From Phycomyces blakesleeanus NRRL 1555(-) (Eukaryota > Mucoromycota > Mucoromycetes > Mucorales > Phycomycetaceae), in NCBI RefSeq assembly GCF_001638985.1, contig NW_017265136.1, forward strand, positions 2,958,150 through 3,022,149: DNA of 64,000 nt, in the 5' to 3' direction. A model generated the notes under the pieces. That model was not told where the DNA came from. It ran no database searches and saw nothing but the letters and a program-made list of their open reading frames with translations. Position 1 is the first letter of the stretch; each line of letters starts with the position of its first letter. Positions 18,773 to 29,989 of this stretch are shown here, piece by piece. The position numbers were made by a program, and so were the translations under genes.

Positions 18773-21289
18773 TGTATCTCCTTATTTTATCCTACAGAGA
18801 GTTTGAATTTTGAAAATCCGTTGAGGTAGTGACAGGTTTTACTTTTGGTAAATTCAATTAGAATTGTATTTGTTTATATCAATCAGAAATATTTTTTCTT
18901 GTACTTTTAAGATCTTTTAATGATATATATTTATTATCTTTATTATTATCTCTGAGTATTCAAGTTTCTAAAATATGAAGGGTTCTCACTTCTATATTCA
19001 TCCATCAACCTCACAGCATCTGCGAGTGCTCTTTTTATAAGATCTGCCTTTGTTTGATCTAAGCCAGGAATTGTCTTCAAAGTTTGAAGATCTTCAAAGC
19101 CGTAATGCATCATTGCAGAATAAGCTGCAATTTCGTCAAAGACATATACACCTCTATCTTCAACAGTACCTCCACTCTCTAATTCCTCCTCTACTTCTTC
19201 CTCAACTTCGTTCTCGTTTGCATTTACAGCGTCTTGTCGGTTTGATACCACTCCTGCTATCTCCCGTTGCTCGATGAAGCTGAATTTTGCCCCACAGTAA
19301 CGCTTCAACAAATGTGAATGCTTGCATGGGATCTGGCGGGTCAGAAAGTTCGGGCAGGTGCAGCTTTGTATCAAGTCATTTGATATATTGACGGTATACC
19401 ACTTATCTTCTGTTACGAAAGATCTTATTTGCCACTCACCATTATAATCATCCATGCTGTTACCAGTCTCACCCAAAGGGTTGAGAATCATGGAAGGGAG
19501 CATGTCATTTTGGATTTTTGAAGCAACAAAAGAATTTCTGACTAACTCATTATCAATGGGACCCATCTTACCATTGTTGAAGTGAATACGCTCAACCTCT
19601 TGTTCAAAATAGAACTCCACATCATTTGTCAAGATAAAAATCAGTCGATCCAATCTTCTGATGCGTGCAAGACCAAAGTAGATTGTCTTAAGTTGATTGT
19701 GCCATGATTCTACATAGTTGTTTGTCACATATCTCTGATGTTGTTGGCTAATGTATGGGCGCCCCCATCTTTTTGCAACAATTCTTCGTTCTCGGTCCAT
19801 TTCTTCTCAAAATATTTCAAAAACTGAGGTTGATCCTGAACCATCAGTTTAAAATCTTCAATTGCTCTTAGGAACACGTCTTCGTTTGACTCAATGAGAA
19901 TGTGTCTCAGGTAGTTCTTCAGTGCAGTCTTATAATTCCCAAGTTGTTCTGATGTATAAGAGGCATTAAGTTTAATCTTGCTGTCAAGGTTGTGCTGCCA
20001 AGCGCGAAGAACATGAAAATCACAGTAGTGAATTGTAGCATGAGATAATGCTTCTTTGATTGCATTAATCTCCATAATGCTACAGTCAATGGTGATATTC
20101 ATTGGTACGAAGCTGCTCTTGATGCGAAGGTGGTCAAGCCAAAGTTTGATGGGTATGGCTGTCTGGTTGTTTGTCACCATGTATGCAACAGGGAATCCCT
20201 TTCCTGTTTGAGGATGGCCAGTGACCAAAGTATATAATACTTCGTCGCTTCTGGACGAAATGGAATGGGTGGCATTGAGACAAAAAGATTGCGAGATTCT
20301 CATGATTGAAACTTGCATTGGTGATTGAAATCCAAAGGCAAATTGTTTTTTACCATCATTATAAACAGAAAGATAGATTTCAAAAATGCAATAGTTTTGT
20401 TCTGCTAGCTTTACATTTAACCAGATGGAAATAGATGCATTTTCATCAGAAGCAAACATATATAACAAAGTAGTCATCTATTTTATATACGAGTATTTAT
20501 TTGATATATAAATATTAATTTAATATGAAAGCTCTGTTATATTCATTGACAAACCTTTCTCATTCTGTTGTAAATTTCTTCATAATTAGGCTTTCTAATG
20601 CCAACTCCCCAACTATCAATCTGTCTAAGAACTGAAATTCTTGTACTTCTACAGCTGCTGCCACTTTTCAACTGATCTTCAATAATCTTTATGGCTTCAG
20701 AAGGCAAAGGAAGAGTTCTGACTTCGTTCCAGTCTCCAGGAACATGGTTTACATGTGCCCTTGTTTAGCAAAATGTAACAACATTGGGGTTGTCGAGATG
20801 CTGTATGATTTTTAAGGCAGCTGTACAAGAGTATGCCTTCGTATCTTTCTGGGCAAGACGTAATTGGCGGTTTGCTATATATTGGTCAGCACGGTGGCAT
20901 TTTTTAGTTTCTCCAAAAACTAAACCTTTTCCAGAATATTTATGCTTTTTATTCCATTTTGTTGAGCATAAGACATTGATTCGCTCCAGACACTTTTCCC
21001 ATTCACTAGCTTTTACTAATATTGTTGAATTCAAAGGAAGCATCTTGATTCCTTCCAAAGGCGAGTTGATCAAGACTTGTTGAATGGTGGAAATATCATA
21101 AATAGTGTTGTTTATATTGTTGTTAGACATAATCGAAGTTTGTTTTTAAGAAAGAGGGAAGTGATTATTTGTTGAAAAAAATGCCATGTGTGGGATGCAA
21201 AAGCCACTGTCTGTCACTAAAGTTAAAAAGCCACAGGACTAAATTAAATACTAATTCAAACTCTTCATAGGATAAAATAAGGAGATACA
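18773..21289 (-). mobile_element. MULE transposon A
   Basis: Terminal inverted repeats read TGTATCTCCTTATTTTATCC at 18773 and its complement ending at 21289, followed by a partly matching GTTTGAATT segment. It contains a MULE transposase with SWIM finger. No 8-11 bp target duplication was visible. Its right end abuts the KDZ terminal repeat, so one element may have inserted at the tip of the other. Confidence 0.75.
18946..21130 (-). pseudogene. MULE transposase with SWIM zinc finger (copy A)
   Basis: The N-terminal piece (about 20550-21130) starts MSNNNINNTIYD. It has an in-frame TAA near 20765 (VVTFC-stop-TRAHVNHVPGD, likely CAA to TAA), then continues to a splice donor near 20552. The catalytic piece (19725-20477) has SFCLNATHSISSRSDEVLYT, VNITIDCSIMEINAI and HYCDFHVLRAWQHN, the MULE D, D and C/H motifs. 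After a frameshift near 19800 the C-terminal piece (18946-19800) has NNYVESWHNQLKTIYFG and a SWIM finger, SCTCPNFLTRQIPCKHSHLLK. It would move MULE elements. The same family is at 44658-46727. Confidence 0.85.
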
Positions 21290-21385
21290 AAAATAGGGAC
21301 GAAATTTTTATTTGTCTGCCAAATTAAGGGGACACTTTCGTCCAATTACACTGTTTTCCAGTTTTCCAGTTTTCCAGATTTGAAA
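21288..21385 (+). repeat. left TIR of KDZ element
   Basis: Begins CAAAAATAGGGACGAAA and ends in three tandem TTTTCCAG units near 21355-21378; the right TIR has two. This difference suggests slippage after insertion. Confidence 0.8.
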
Positions 21386-21546
21386 AACCAGTTTCCTATA
21401 GTGCAATCATGTGAGTTTTTACAGCCATCAAGCTTTTGATCTCTGTAAACTAACCCATTTTAGTGACGCGATAATTAATACCAAGTTACGTGTAAAATTC
21501 CAAACCTCTACCCTATTTTTATTAAAGCTTAGCAATACAATTAAAC

Positions 21547-24500
21547 ATGTTTATAATGAACAAGAGCACTATAGCCAAAATAAATAAAAGAAGACCACCA
21601 GGATCCCAATTAGTCCGTTTAGGACTTTCTACCTATACAACTGCGAGATTGGGCTATATAGAATGTGTTCCCTGTCCATTGAAAGATAGTCCAAAGATTG
21701 GTTATCTCTACTGCACCAGGAAGCGAAGAACAGCAGCATCTTTCACAGAGAATGCTTCCCAAAGTAATATGAATTCTCAATTGGACTTTGAGCATGATTT
21801 CGAAGCTGAAAACCATGAAGTTGAGTCCAGCAAGAAAAGAACCATCTACAACAAGTGGATGGAGAATCTTCGTCAGTTGGCCGATTCTTTTCTTTGCTTT
21901 GTCAGCAAATGCCAGGATGACTGTCCTAATAAAATGGACATTACTCTCTTGTCTTCTCCTTGTTCTTGCAAGAAATTTGTAAAAAAAAACATTTACATAT
22001 TTTTTTTACTTTGTAAGTAATTACTACTATATTTCTCTGAGAAACTGCTCTTGGATTAAGATATTGATTTCTTATATGTATGTATAGCTTCAAAAATGTT
22101 TGAGGTTGTTTTCTGTGGGTGTAAAACCATCCCAGAACAAATGGTTGAGATGGGTATTCTGCCCGCATCACTGAACAATGTTCAGTATGGAATTCATTTT
22201 GGACTTTTGAATTTCATGATAGATATGCGCGATTTTCTCGCAACCTCTGGTCAGGGCTTGGCGACTTTATACAACAAGGTTAACATGGGTGCTGAGGTAA
22301 GAGAAGATATTTTATATCAATATGTGTTACTGATTGCTTTAAATCATTTTGTAAAAACAAAATAAATAGAGGGAAATTTTAAAGGCATTCTGTCAGAACC
22401 TCCTCCCCATCTATGTAAGGCTAATGACAATTGTTGAGAGCAAAGTTGAGGAAGCTGCCTCTGGATTTGAGGAGCTTAATGGGTGTCCTGCTTGTTCAGA
22501 TGTAAGTGAATAATATGTCATATTTTACTTGCAGCAAAGTATTGAAGTTGTATTTTTATATCAGGTTGACAGCAATGTGACCGTTGACGACTGTCAATAT
22601 GTTGCCATTGATGGCAATTTTAGCCTGAAGTATGAGAGGAGAAAAGATGTAGAGAGTGATGGTGGTAAAGAGTTGGAGCAAGTAGAGGCTCAACTCAAGC
22701 AGGTGTGGATTGGTGACGACATGGTGAAAACATATGAGAAGGAGAGGACTGAAGAAGGCGTAAGTAATAAAAAGTGACAAGATATTAAATACATACTAAG
22801 CCTTTTCTATACTTATAGATAGGTCGGTTTGACAGCAACTTCCATGCTGGCTCTGGAAGTTTGGCAAAGTCCATAAAGTACCCTATTAAGAGTCTTTTTT
22901 GCGGCGAGCTGTGCACGGCATGAGTCAGTCATTAAGTTGGTAGACATGGAAACTGGTGAAGGGTTTAAGTACCCTCTCTCCATAATTAATCAACTACTTG
23001 GTGATTCAGGTAGTGATAACCAGTCTGCTGATAACTCTCCCAACATCAATGTGATGTATGATGTTGTCTGTAAGCTGGCAAAGTCACTGAAGATAAATAC
23101 AGAGTTATTTTTAATATACATGTTAAATATATAAGCATATAGTAACAATACTTAACATAGGCTAACTTTCCCGGACTGATGGAGAAATCAAAACTAGCAG
23201 TTTTGATTTTCCATGCGTATGCTCATGTTCAACACTGCCTGATTAAGCTCAATCCTAAATATAGAGATGAGTTTGGCTTGACAGATGGTGAATGTTTGGA
23301 GCGCCTCTGGTCATATCTTAACCGCTTTGTGACGATGACCAGAAAGATGGGACAAGCAAACCAGAAGTTGGTCTTGTACAGAGCCATCAAGTTCTGCAAT
23401 GAGACGAAGAAGGTTCAGTTGGGCTTGATGTTGGAGGGTAAGTATGTCAAAGCAAAGCGCATCATAGAAGAAGCCAGGAAGGTGTTGGAGGGATTCGACT
23501 GTGTTGTAATTGAGCGAGAATGGAAGCAGCATGTTAACAAGGTAGAGAAATCGGAGAACTATGTTGACATTGCTGATTTGATGGAGTCTGGCCATAAGGT
23601 TCAAGGCAATATTGCTTTGTTCCTTGTAAATTTTACAATTTTGCGCCGACTAAGAGAGTAAGTGTATTTAGAGCTTTTTTCTTATATTTTTTGTCATTAA
23701 AAAATCAATTTTATTGTAGGCTCACTAATGATGCCAATGGAAATCATGTGAAAGATGAGATCAATAGGCTGAAGCACGAAATAGAGAAGTTGAAGGCAAA
23801 GATCCAGGAAGAAGTTGAGGGCTTCCAAGAACCTGATGAAGAAAATACAAACCTCATAAAATATATAGAAGAAAATGTCTAGCTAGAGTACAATGAGTTC
23901 CTAGCTTACAAAAAAAATATTCAAAGATGCAATTAGAGCCAATGTTTGAGCGTATCATGATACCTCGACATTGCTTTACAAATCTGGCCATATCGGTAAG
24001 AAGGGGAAAAAGTGATTGCAATTATTTCATGAATTAATGCTTTTAAATATATATATAGACACAAAAAAAGCAAAACAACACCAAACCAGCCTGAATAAAC
24101 AGGCCAAACAAATTACCTATCTCGTTCAAGCATTCAACCTTAAATTCAATGGTAACAGTGATCTTTAGACTTTTCACAATGGAAATATTAAACTGTTATT
24201 CTTATTTTTATACTTGTTTTTTTAAAAGAGTCTTTGACCTTTGATTCAATAATCAACAAAAAAGTATTTTCTGGGATGCGGAAATCCGTCCCAAAGTCTA
24301 TCTCTTTTTGGCAAAGAAAAGAGCAGAAGAAGAAGTTGCACTTCTGAAGGTAATAATCAATATAAAGATGCTAAAGGTTTTAAAAATAAATCAACTAATA
24401 TATAAAATTTCAAGCGTGACGCCTTCTGGCTCTAACACCATGCCACAAAAGAAAGGACTTTAAGAGAGCAAGGGCTAAAAGCCCTTGACAATACTGTAGG

Positions 24501-24847
24501 TACTCTGAACAAAAAGGTTCTTTGCGGGATGCAGTTCCTTTTGGCTAGAAAGCTTTGGCTTTCTATGTCTTGGGAGCGAGCAGTCTTTGCTCAGACCAGT
24601 TTCCTTCTGGAATCCTCGTCCTCTCCCTCCTCCATTCCTTTTGCCTCCTCCTCCTCTGTTCCTTTTGCTTCCTCCTCCTCTGTTCCTTTTGTTTCCTCCT
24701 CCTCCGTCTCTTCTTCTTCACTCATCGTTGAAGACAAAAACTCCCCTGATGATGGAGAAGTCAGTATCGCTTTTGTTGTGGAAGGTGATGACAATGATGA
24801 CAATGACAATGATAACGATGACGATATCAATGCCAATGAAGACGAAT
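21547..24847 (+). pseudogene. KDZ transposase, multi-exon, decayed
   Basis: Likely exons lie at 21547-21978, 22088-22296, about 22367-22501, 22566-22758, 22820-23097, 23161-23660, 23720-23882 and further pieces to 24847, with GT-AG junctions. KDZ signatures in order: CGCKTIPEQMVEMGILPASL, GCPACSD, YVAIDGNFSLKY (first Asp), FAASCARHESVIKL, YPLSIINQLLG, VMYDVVCKLAKSL, VLIFHAYAHVQHC and TDGECLERLWSYLNRF (catalytic Glu). A frameshift occurs in a T-run near 22895 and stop codons after 23882 and near 24430. The C-terminus has a coiled coil (DEINRLKHEIEKLKAK) and a Ser/Pro repeat then an acidic tail. It would excise and insert its element; this copy looks dead. Confidence 0.85.
24610..24712 (+). repeat. 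27 bp coding tandem repeat
   Basis: Units of about 27 bp (CCTCCTCCTCTGTTCCTTTTG type) repeat three to four times and encode FASSSSVP-type units at the C-terminus of the KDZ frame. Confidence 0.8.
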
Positions 24848-24849
24848 AA

Positions 24850-27029
24850 CACAATAACGTATTTGAGTCTGAGGCAATATATGGTAAGTTACTCTATTAT
24901 TGTAAAAAGTCTATTCAGTTTATTTGTTAGCATTTAAAGTTGATAACTAAGGTAAGATTCTTTTCTCTGGAATAACACAAACTCCCACCTGTTTTTTTTT
25001 CTTTTCTTCTTTTTTTTTAATTTTTTTTTAATAATAATAATAATAATTTTTTTCAAATCTGTAAAATGCTTTAATAGCTTTTACAAATAAAAATATTATA
25101 AAATTATAGAGAAGCTGACAGCTTGATTTTTATTGTTTGAAGTATACTTCTTGTTTTCTACATTTAATCAAGAAGTAAAAAAAAATTGTCTATTTTAAAT
25201 ACATGTTTATGTTTCAAGATTTTATTTTATTTATTTCTGTAATATATATATATTGCTTATATCATTAGAGTCTATTAGTAATTAATTCCATAATACACAT
25301 AACTACATACTTATTTTGAGATAATAAAATATCAAGTTTTTATGTAGTTTCATTAGTATTTTGCATGCTTTATATTTTATTTTATTCTTTTTAAAAGCAA
25401 GTAAATAGCATTTCTCATTCAGGAAGTTACGATGTTAAAAATTATGTTGTTTTATTTGTATCTAACTGTTTAACTCTGTTTACATAAATAACATATGTTT
25501 CTTTTGCTATTTTATTTTATTTTACTTTAAAAACATATAATTGTATTTCGCATAACATTAAGATATTTATAAAGAATAAATAGTATAAAGCAATTCATTA
25601 AATATTCAAAACATTTCTTTTTTTTTTGTAAAAAAAATACAAAAAAATGCTTCAGACAAATGTCGAACCTTGTTTGTTCCTATCATAGTCAAAAGCAACA
25701 ATGAAAAATCTATAGCAAAAGTTTTGAATAGAGTAGTTAAAATATAGCTTTATAATAGTTTTTACCAAGCCACTTTTTCCACTCATTTTTACTATGAAAC
25801 CACTCATTTTCACTGTAAGATGTTGGCCTGATCACATCCAAAGTCACATTTTCTCAATGTTAAGCCACAGCCTTTGTCCTTTTTGTATATTTTTTCTCTT
25901 ATTTATGTTTTTCTTTTTTTTTGCCTGGTATGTTATTCTTTTATGTTTATTGTATGTTCTGATTGACATAATTAAAACTCTCTTCTTTCATTTTATTCTA
26001 TTTACTTTTTCCCAGTACGTTTTTTGTTATAACTTCAATTGTCCCAAGTGAAATTGATACCCTTTCTTCTTTTTATTTTACTTATTCAATATTTGTACCC
26101 CATCTTTTCCCGATCTTCTTTTTCATTTCTCTCCCTTCTGAACTCTGTTCTTTGAGTTATATTTCGTAATTACTCTATTCAAACCGATTTGTACTTTTAG
26201 CAATTTAATTTATGATTGATTGTACATTAGCTATTTACATAAAAGATGGTAGTTTTCTTAATTTGAAAAAGTAACATGATAGTCTTACTGCATTTCAGAA
26301 TCAGTGTTTGCCAAATAAAATAATTATACTTTTAATAATTCATATTTTCTCTTATTAATAAAATGTACTTTATTTTCTTTCAAAAAATAGTGAACTAAAT
26401 ATAATAATTATTATCATTGTCATAAAACAATATCATATATAACTAGTGTCTGTTATTACCAGCTTGTTTTTTTTGAAGTAAGCATATTTAAAAGTATAAG
26501 ATAAGGACTTTGTTTGCAGCTATCAGCTTTTGTAATATCTGGAAAGAATAGATTAAGAAAGATCGGGGAGGGTGCTAGTTGCTTTCATAAAACTAGACCA
26601 AAAATTACAACATGAAGACTAAAGGCAAGGGTGGACAGAAAGAGTTGGTTAAATCAAAGATAAATAAATAAATATTATTATTATTTAAATTGTTATATAA
26701 AGCTAGCAATGATACTTCTCTTGCAAGTAATAGACTACATTCATAAAATGTTAGGATTGACTAAATATATAATCAATAAGACAAGCCAATTAATTAATAA
26801 GTGATGTATGTAAAAACCAACTTATGAACTGGTAATATTTCGTCTTTAGCTTTTTATATAAAAATGTATTTTGTTTTACTTATTTAGTAATAATACTTGA
26901 TGCTAAAAGAATTTCAATAAAACCCAAGATAAGCTGTATTAGTTTTATAGAGCTCGTACTTGCTAATATCTGTTCTTGATGAAGTGTAATTGATAAATAA
27001 ATATTAAATACAATTTTTACAGAGTTGAT
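24850..27029. other. AT-rich non-coding interior of the KDZ element
   Basis: No gene is recognised on either strand. A hydrophobic frame at 25794-26051 is rich in F, L and I from T-runs and is not credible. A short (AAT)n run lies near 25031. Confidence 0.6.
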
Positions 27030-27035
27030 TTCTTC

Positions 27036-27360
27036 ACGAAATTGATAAGCAAAACTGGACTTTATTTAAGAAAGAAGATTTGTTATAAGCAAAGTTATAG
27101 TGCCAAAAATCATTAACATTATTGTCAAAGACATCAGTTAGTATAAGCATATATTCTACTTCCCTAGATTCTTTTTTCTTTTCGTAATTATGAACTGTAG
27201 CTTTAGTTGTACCAAAAGAAAACCTTTAAAACAAATAATAAAAAAAACAGGTATAGTGATACACTCAAAGTATGTATTTTAAATGATTTTTAAAGACATG
27301 CTTACCTTTTTGTTTTTTTTAAAGGAGAAACCAGAAGAGACGCGGTTCATGAAAAGAAAA
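27036..27360 (-). CDS. possible exon(s) of an unrecognised KDZ-borne gene
   Basis: Reading minus, a stretch from 27360 (MNRVSSGFSFKKNKK then donor GTAAGC) is followed by acceptor TTTTAAAG and a 61-codon frame to about 27036: SFGTTKATVHNYEKKKESRE, YMLILTDVFDNNVNDFWHYN, ending FCLSIS. Composition is protein-like, unlike the surroundings. The phases of the two pieces do not agree, so either the junction is misplaced or the gene is broken. No domain is recognised. Confidence 0.3.
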
Positions 27361-27851
27361 ATACTTCTAAAGCAATCATCATACTATATATCTTTGTACT
27401 TCGATTCTGTTTATTGATCCTAACATTCAAACAAAATTGACAAGTCATTATTTTTCATCTATAGTTTTCTTTGATTAAGACTTTTAGCTGTCTTTAACTG
27501 TTAGTCTATGATTACAAGAAATTCATGACAAGATGTATAATGTCATTCAGTCAAGTGTTCAGTAAATGTTGAAATATGACAATAATGGTAGAGTAACGTT
27601 TTATTTATCATATAAAATACTTATAATCTGTGTATATTATTAAAGTAGATTAGAAAAGAAAAAAATTATAAAGTCATTATTTTTTCTGTTTTGATAATTA
27701 AAAATACATAAATAAAAAACCAAGCCACAACAAATAGTAAAACCAAGAATTTATTGTGCAACACTAGAAAGTCTTCAAATAAGATATATATACGTTTAAT
27801 AAGTCATAAATTATAGCAGATAGAGAGAAAAACAGATTCTTATTGAGCTGA

Positions 27852-29429
27852 TTAGACATATCCCTCTAAAGAACAGCAAAAAGGAATACATCTTTTATCA
27901 AGAGAATCAATCAATAACTTCAGCTGAGATTTTGTCATATAGCTGAGTGAAATAATTGGCACACTTGTTGGCCACCCAACAACTCTAATAGTGCCCTGAG
28001 CACTAGCAAGCTTTTTCCAAGGGAGAGTTTCTCTTACTTCTCCTGTTCCATCTAAAAAGATTTTAAATATAAGATACATATTAGTCTTGGTATTTTATAA
28101 TAAATACCTTTGAACAAGGTTATCAACTGGCAGGAAATACTGCTTCTGTATACATTAAATGCTTTAGTGGTTGCATGACTTGATTGAGCTAGAACTCAAG
28201 AATTAATTATAATGACACATAAACATTGTAATCGTTAAAGTTTACTTCTCCATATTTTAGTAAAACCAGTACTCTCAAAGAATGTCTTATTAAACTTTTC
28301 TTGTGTAAGCATGTCTAACAACGTTAGGGCTGTCTCTCCTGCAGAAAGATGTCCTATTCTTGAATTATGACTGTTATCTGGTTTCCAGAACAAGAACAAA
28401 CTCTCATAGCCTAATGCTAGATAAATTGCATTCATCAAGCCGAGATGTGGTAATCCAGACACTCGGATGTTGGATTTATCACATATAAGAACATATTCAT
28501 ATTGGGATAGCGTAGTAGCTATCATCTTGTCAGTATAAAATATATATAAACAATTAAGTAATCAGCCCAATAATTATTACAGTTAGTACTGTAGATAATA
28601 TCTTAAAGATTGTTAAGATAATTATATCATACTGCCGGGTAAACTGTGTCAGATCGATATGGAGCTAATTTAGTAGGAAGTCCTAAAGCTCTAGTATAAA
28701 AGAGAAAAGAATAGTTAAGAGCTAAAGAAGTACGATTTATGACTTGATGTCATAATTGTAACACCGACACTAGTTAAGCAGTAAATACACTCTAATAATC
28801 AAATATAGTAAAGGAAGAAAGCCTTAAGAAACTAAGACGTAATGACAAGAGCAGATTGTGTTTTCTTATAAAAAGGGACACTTTTTATTTATGAATAAAG
28901 AAAACTTATATACAGTCTCAAAGTATTTCTATACGTCTCTATTATCAAATATTTTATTTTTCTATTGTTTCGTACCTGAAATACCACATGAGAACATGCT
29001 TGACACCCTCCTTAATTTCAAAATTTCTGGGTTCATGAAGAGTAGAGACATTTTCAGCTATTTTACTGTATCTCTCTTTCTCTACATGGCTCAAGGAATT
29101 GTAGGAAGTAATAATTTCCTCAGCCGTGTACTTGCTTCCTGAAAATATATTTCAATTGTTTTAGGTAGTTAATATTTTAGGTATAATCAATACAGCTAAT
29201 TAACATTACCATTTGGCTTTCTTTCCTTGGACATCTCTTTCTTGTATATGTTACAGCAACTAGCTTTTATTTTCTTAGGCACAAAAACGGCATCACTGAA
29301 ATCATAAACAGCCTGGATCATTGTCTTGAATTCATTTTCTGTTGACTGGAATTCTTTTGAAAAGCTAATTTCAAATTCTTTTCTACGTTGAATTTCCTGT
29401 CGCATTTTTTTAATTGCCAATGGCGGCAA
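27852..29429 (-). CDS. KDZ-borne cargo protein with HMG-box-like segment
   Basis: Exons appear at 29210-29429, 28977-29139, 28246-28525 and 27852-28051. Exons 1 and 2 join in phase; so do 3 and 4. The exon 2 to 3 junction is not settled, so there could be two genes. Across exons 1-2, KKIKASCCNIYKKEMSKERK then YTAEEIITSYNSLSHVEKER and YSKIAEN resemble an HMG box: an IYKKEM start, a middle helix, and NSLSHVEKERYSKIA for the W-x-x-L-S-x-x-E-K-x-x-Y helix, with W replaced by N. Exon 4 has WKKLASAQGTIRVVGWPTSV and SYMTKSQLKLLIDSL, an uncharacterised motif. The first in-frame ATG is at about 29405. A decayed copy is at 35838-36232. It may be a DNA-binding partner of the transposase. Confidence 0.55.
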
Positions 29430-29480
29430 GTTAGCGGCATTATCAAGGAAATTAAAATGTTTTATTTTTAAGTAATTAAT

Positions 29481-29483
<3 letters not shown>

Positions 29484-29511
<28 letters not shown>
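29484..29511 (+). repeat. (AAT)n microsatellite
   Basis: About nine AAT units just upstream of the HMG-box-like gene. Confidence 0.95.
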
Positions 29512-29513
<2 letters not shown>

Positions 29514-29782
29514 GAAATGGTAATTACTTAATAGTCATTCTGGTTTTGTGATAAAATGACGTATACAGTCACCTGATATTGACCTGGATCCCTTTACATA
29601 ACCTTACACTTATCAGTATATGTCTTAATTTACTCATAGAATCTTGAAGATACAGTTTACTTAACTTCAAAAGCTCATAAAGAACATTATCAATATATTA
29701 TTATTTATTGGAAATAAATTAAAATATGTATATCAATCTAACTATAGCAGACAGGTTTACTGGTAGTTTCTGGCAAAAATAT

Positions 29783-29875
29783 TGTTCAAAATCTGGAAAA
29801 CTGGAAAACAGTGTAAATTGGACGAAAGTGTCCTCTTAATTTGGCAGACAAATAAAAATTTCGTTTCTATTTTTG
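29783..29875 (-). repeat. right TIR of KDZ element
   Basis: Inverse of 21288-21385 with a few changes (TCCTCTTAATT for TCCCCTTAATT). The next element's transposase exons begin about 115 bp further on, so the KDZ may have inserted into or deleted the 5' end of that gene. Confidence 0.8.
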
Positions 29876-29989
29876 CTGTTCCAGATTTATGTGGTGACAG
29901 GAAGATGTTGAAATGAATTCTGAGCTTAGAAGTAAGAAAACTTATTTTATTACATTGATTTATTTGGGTCTAACATTCCGCTTTTGTAG

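Larger units (their letters stand above)
21288..29875 (+). mobile_element. KDZ transposon, 8.6 kb
   Basis: Terminal inverted repeats of about 90 bp: left 21288-21385, right about 29783-29875. They share AAATTTTTATTTGTCTGCC, GACACTTTCGTCCAATT and CTGTTTTCCAGTTTTCCAG. Inside are a KDZ transposase gene (plus strand), a long non-coding AT-rich part, and one or two minus-strand genes. KDZ (Kyakuja-Dileera-Zisupton) elements are known to be long and to carry extra genes. A clear 8 bp target duplication was not found. Confidence 0.8.

Noticed and set aside
18764..21298. Target-site duplication for MULE A or the KDZ element
   Set aside because: Flanks TTTTTGCAC and AAAATAGGG do not match, so no duplication can be claimed.
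25794..26051. Possible small membrane protein in the KDZ interior
   Set aside because: F/L-rich due to T-runs; no other support.
27852..29429. HMG gene as a sexM/sexP mating-type locus
   Set aside because: It lies inside KDZ terminal repeats, has a second decayed copy, and no flanking mating-locus genes (helicase, triose phosphate transporter) are seen.
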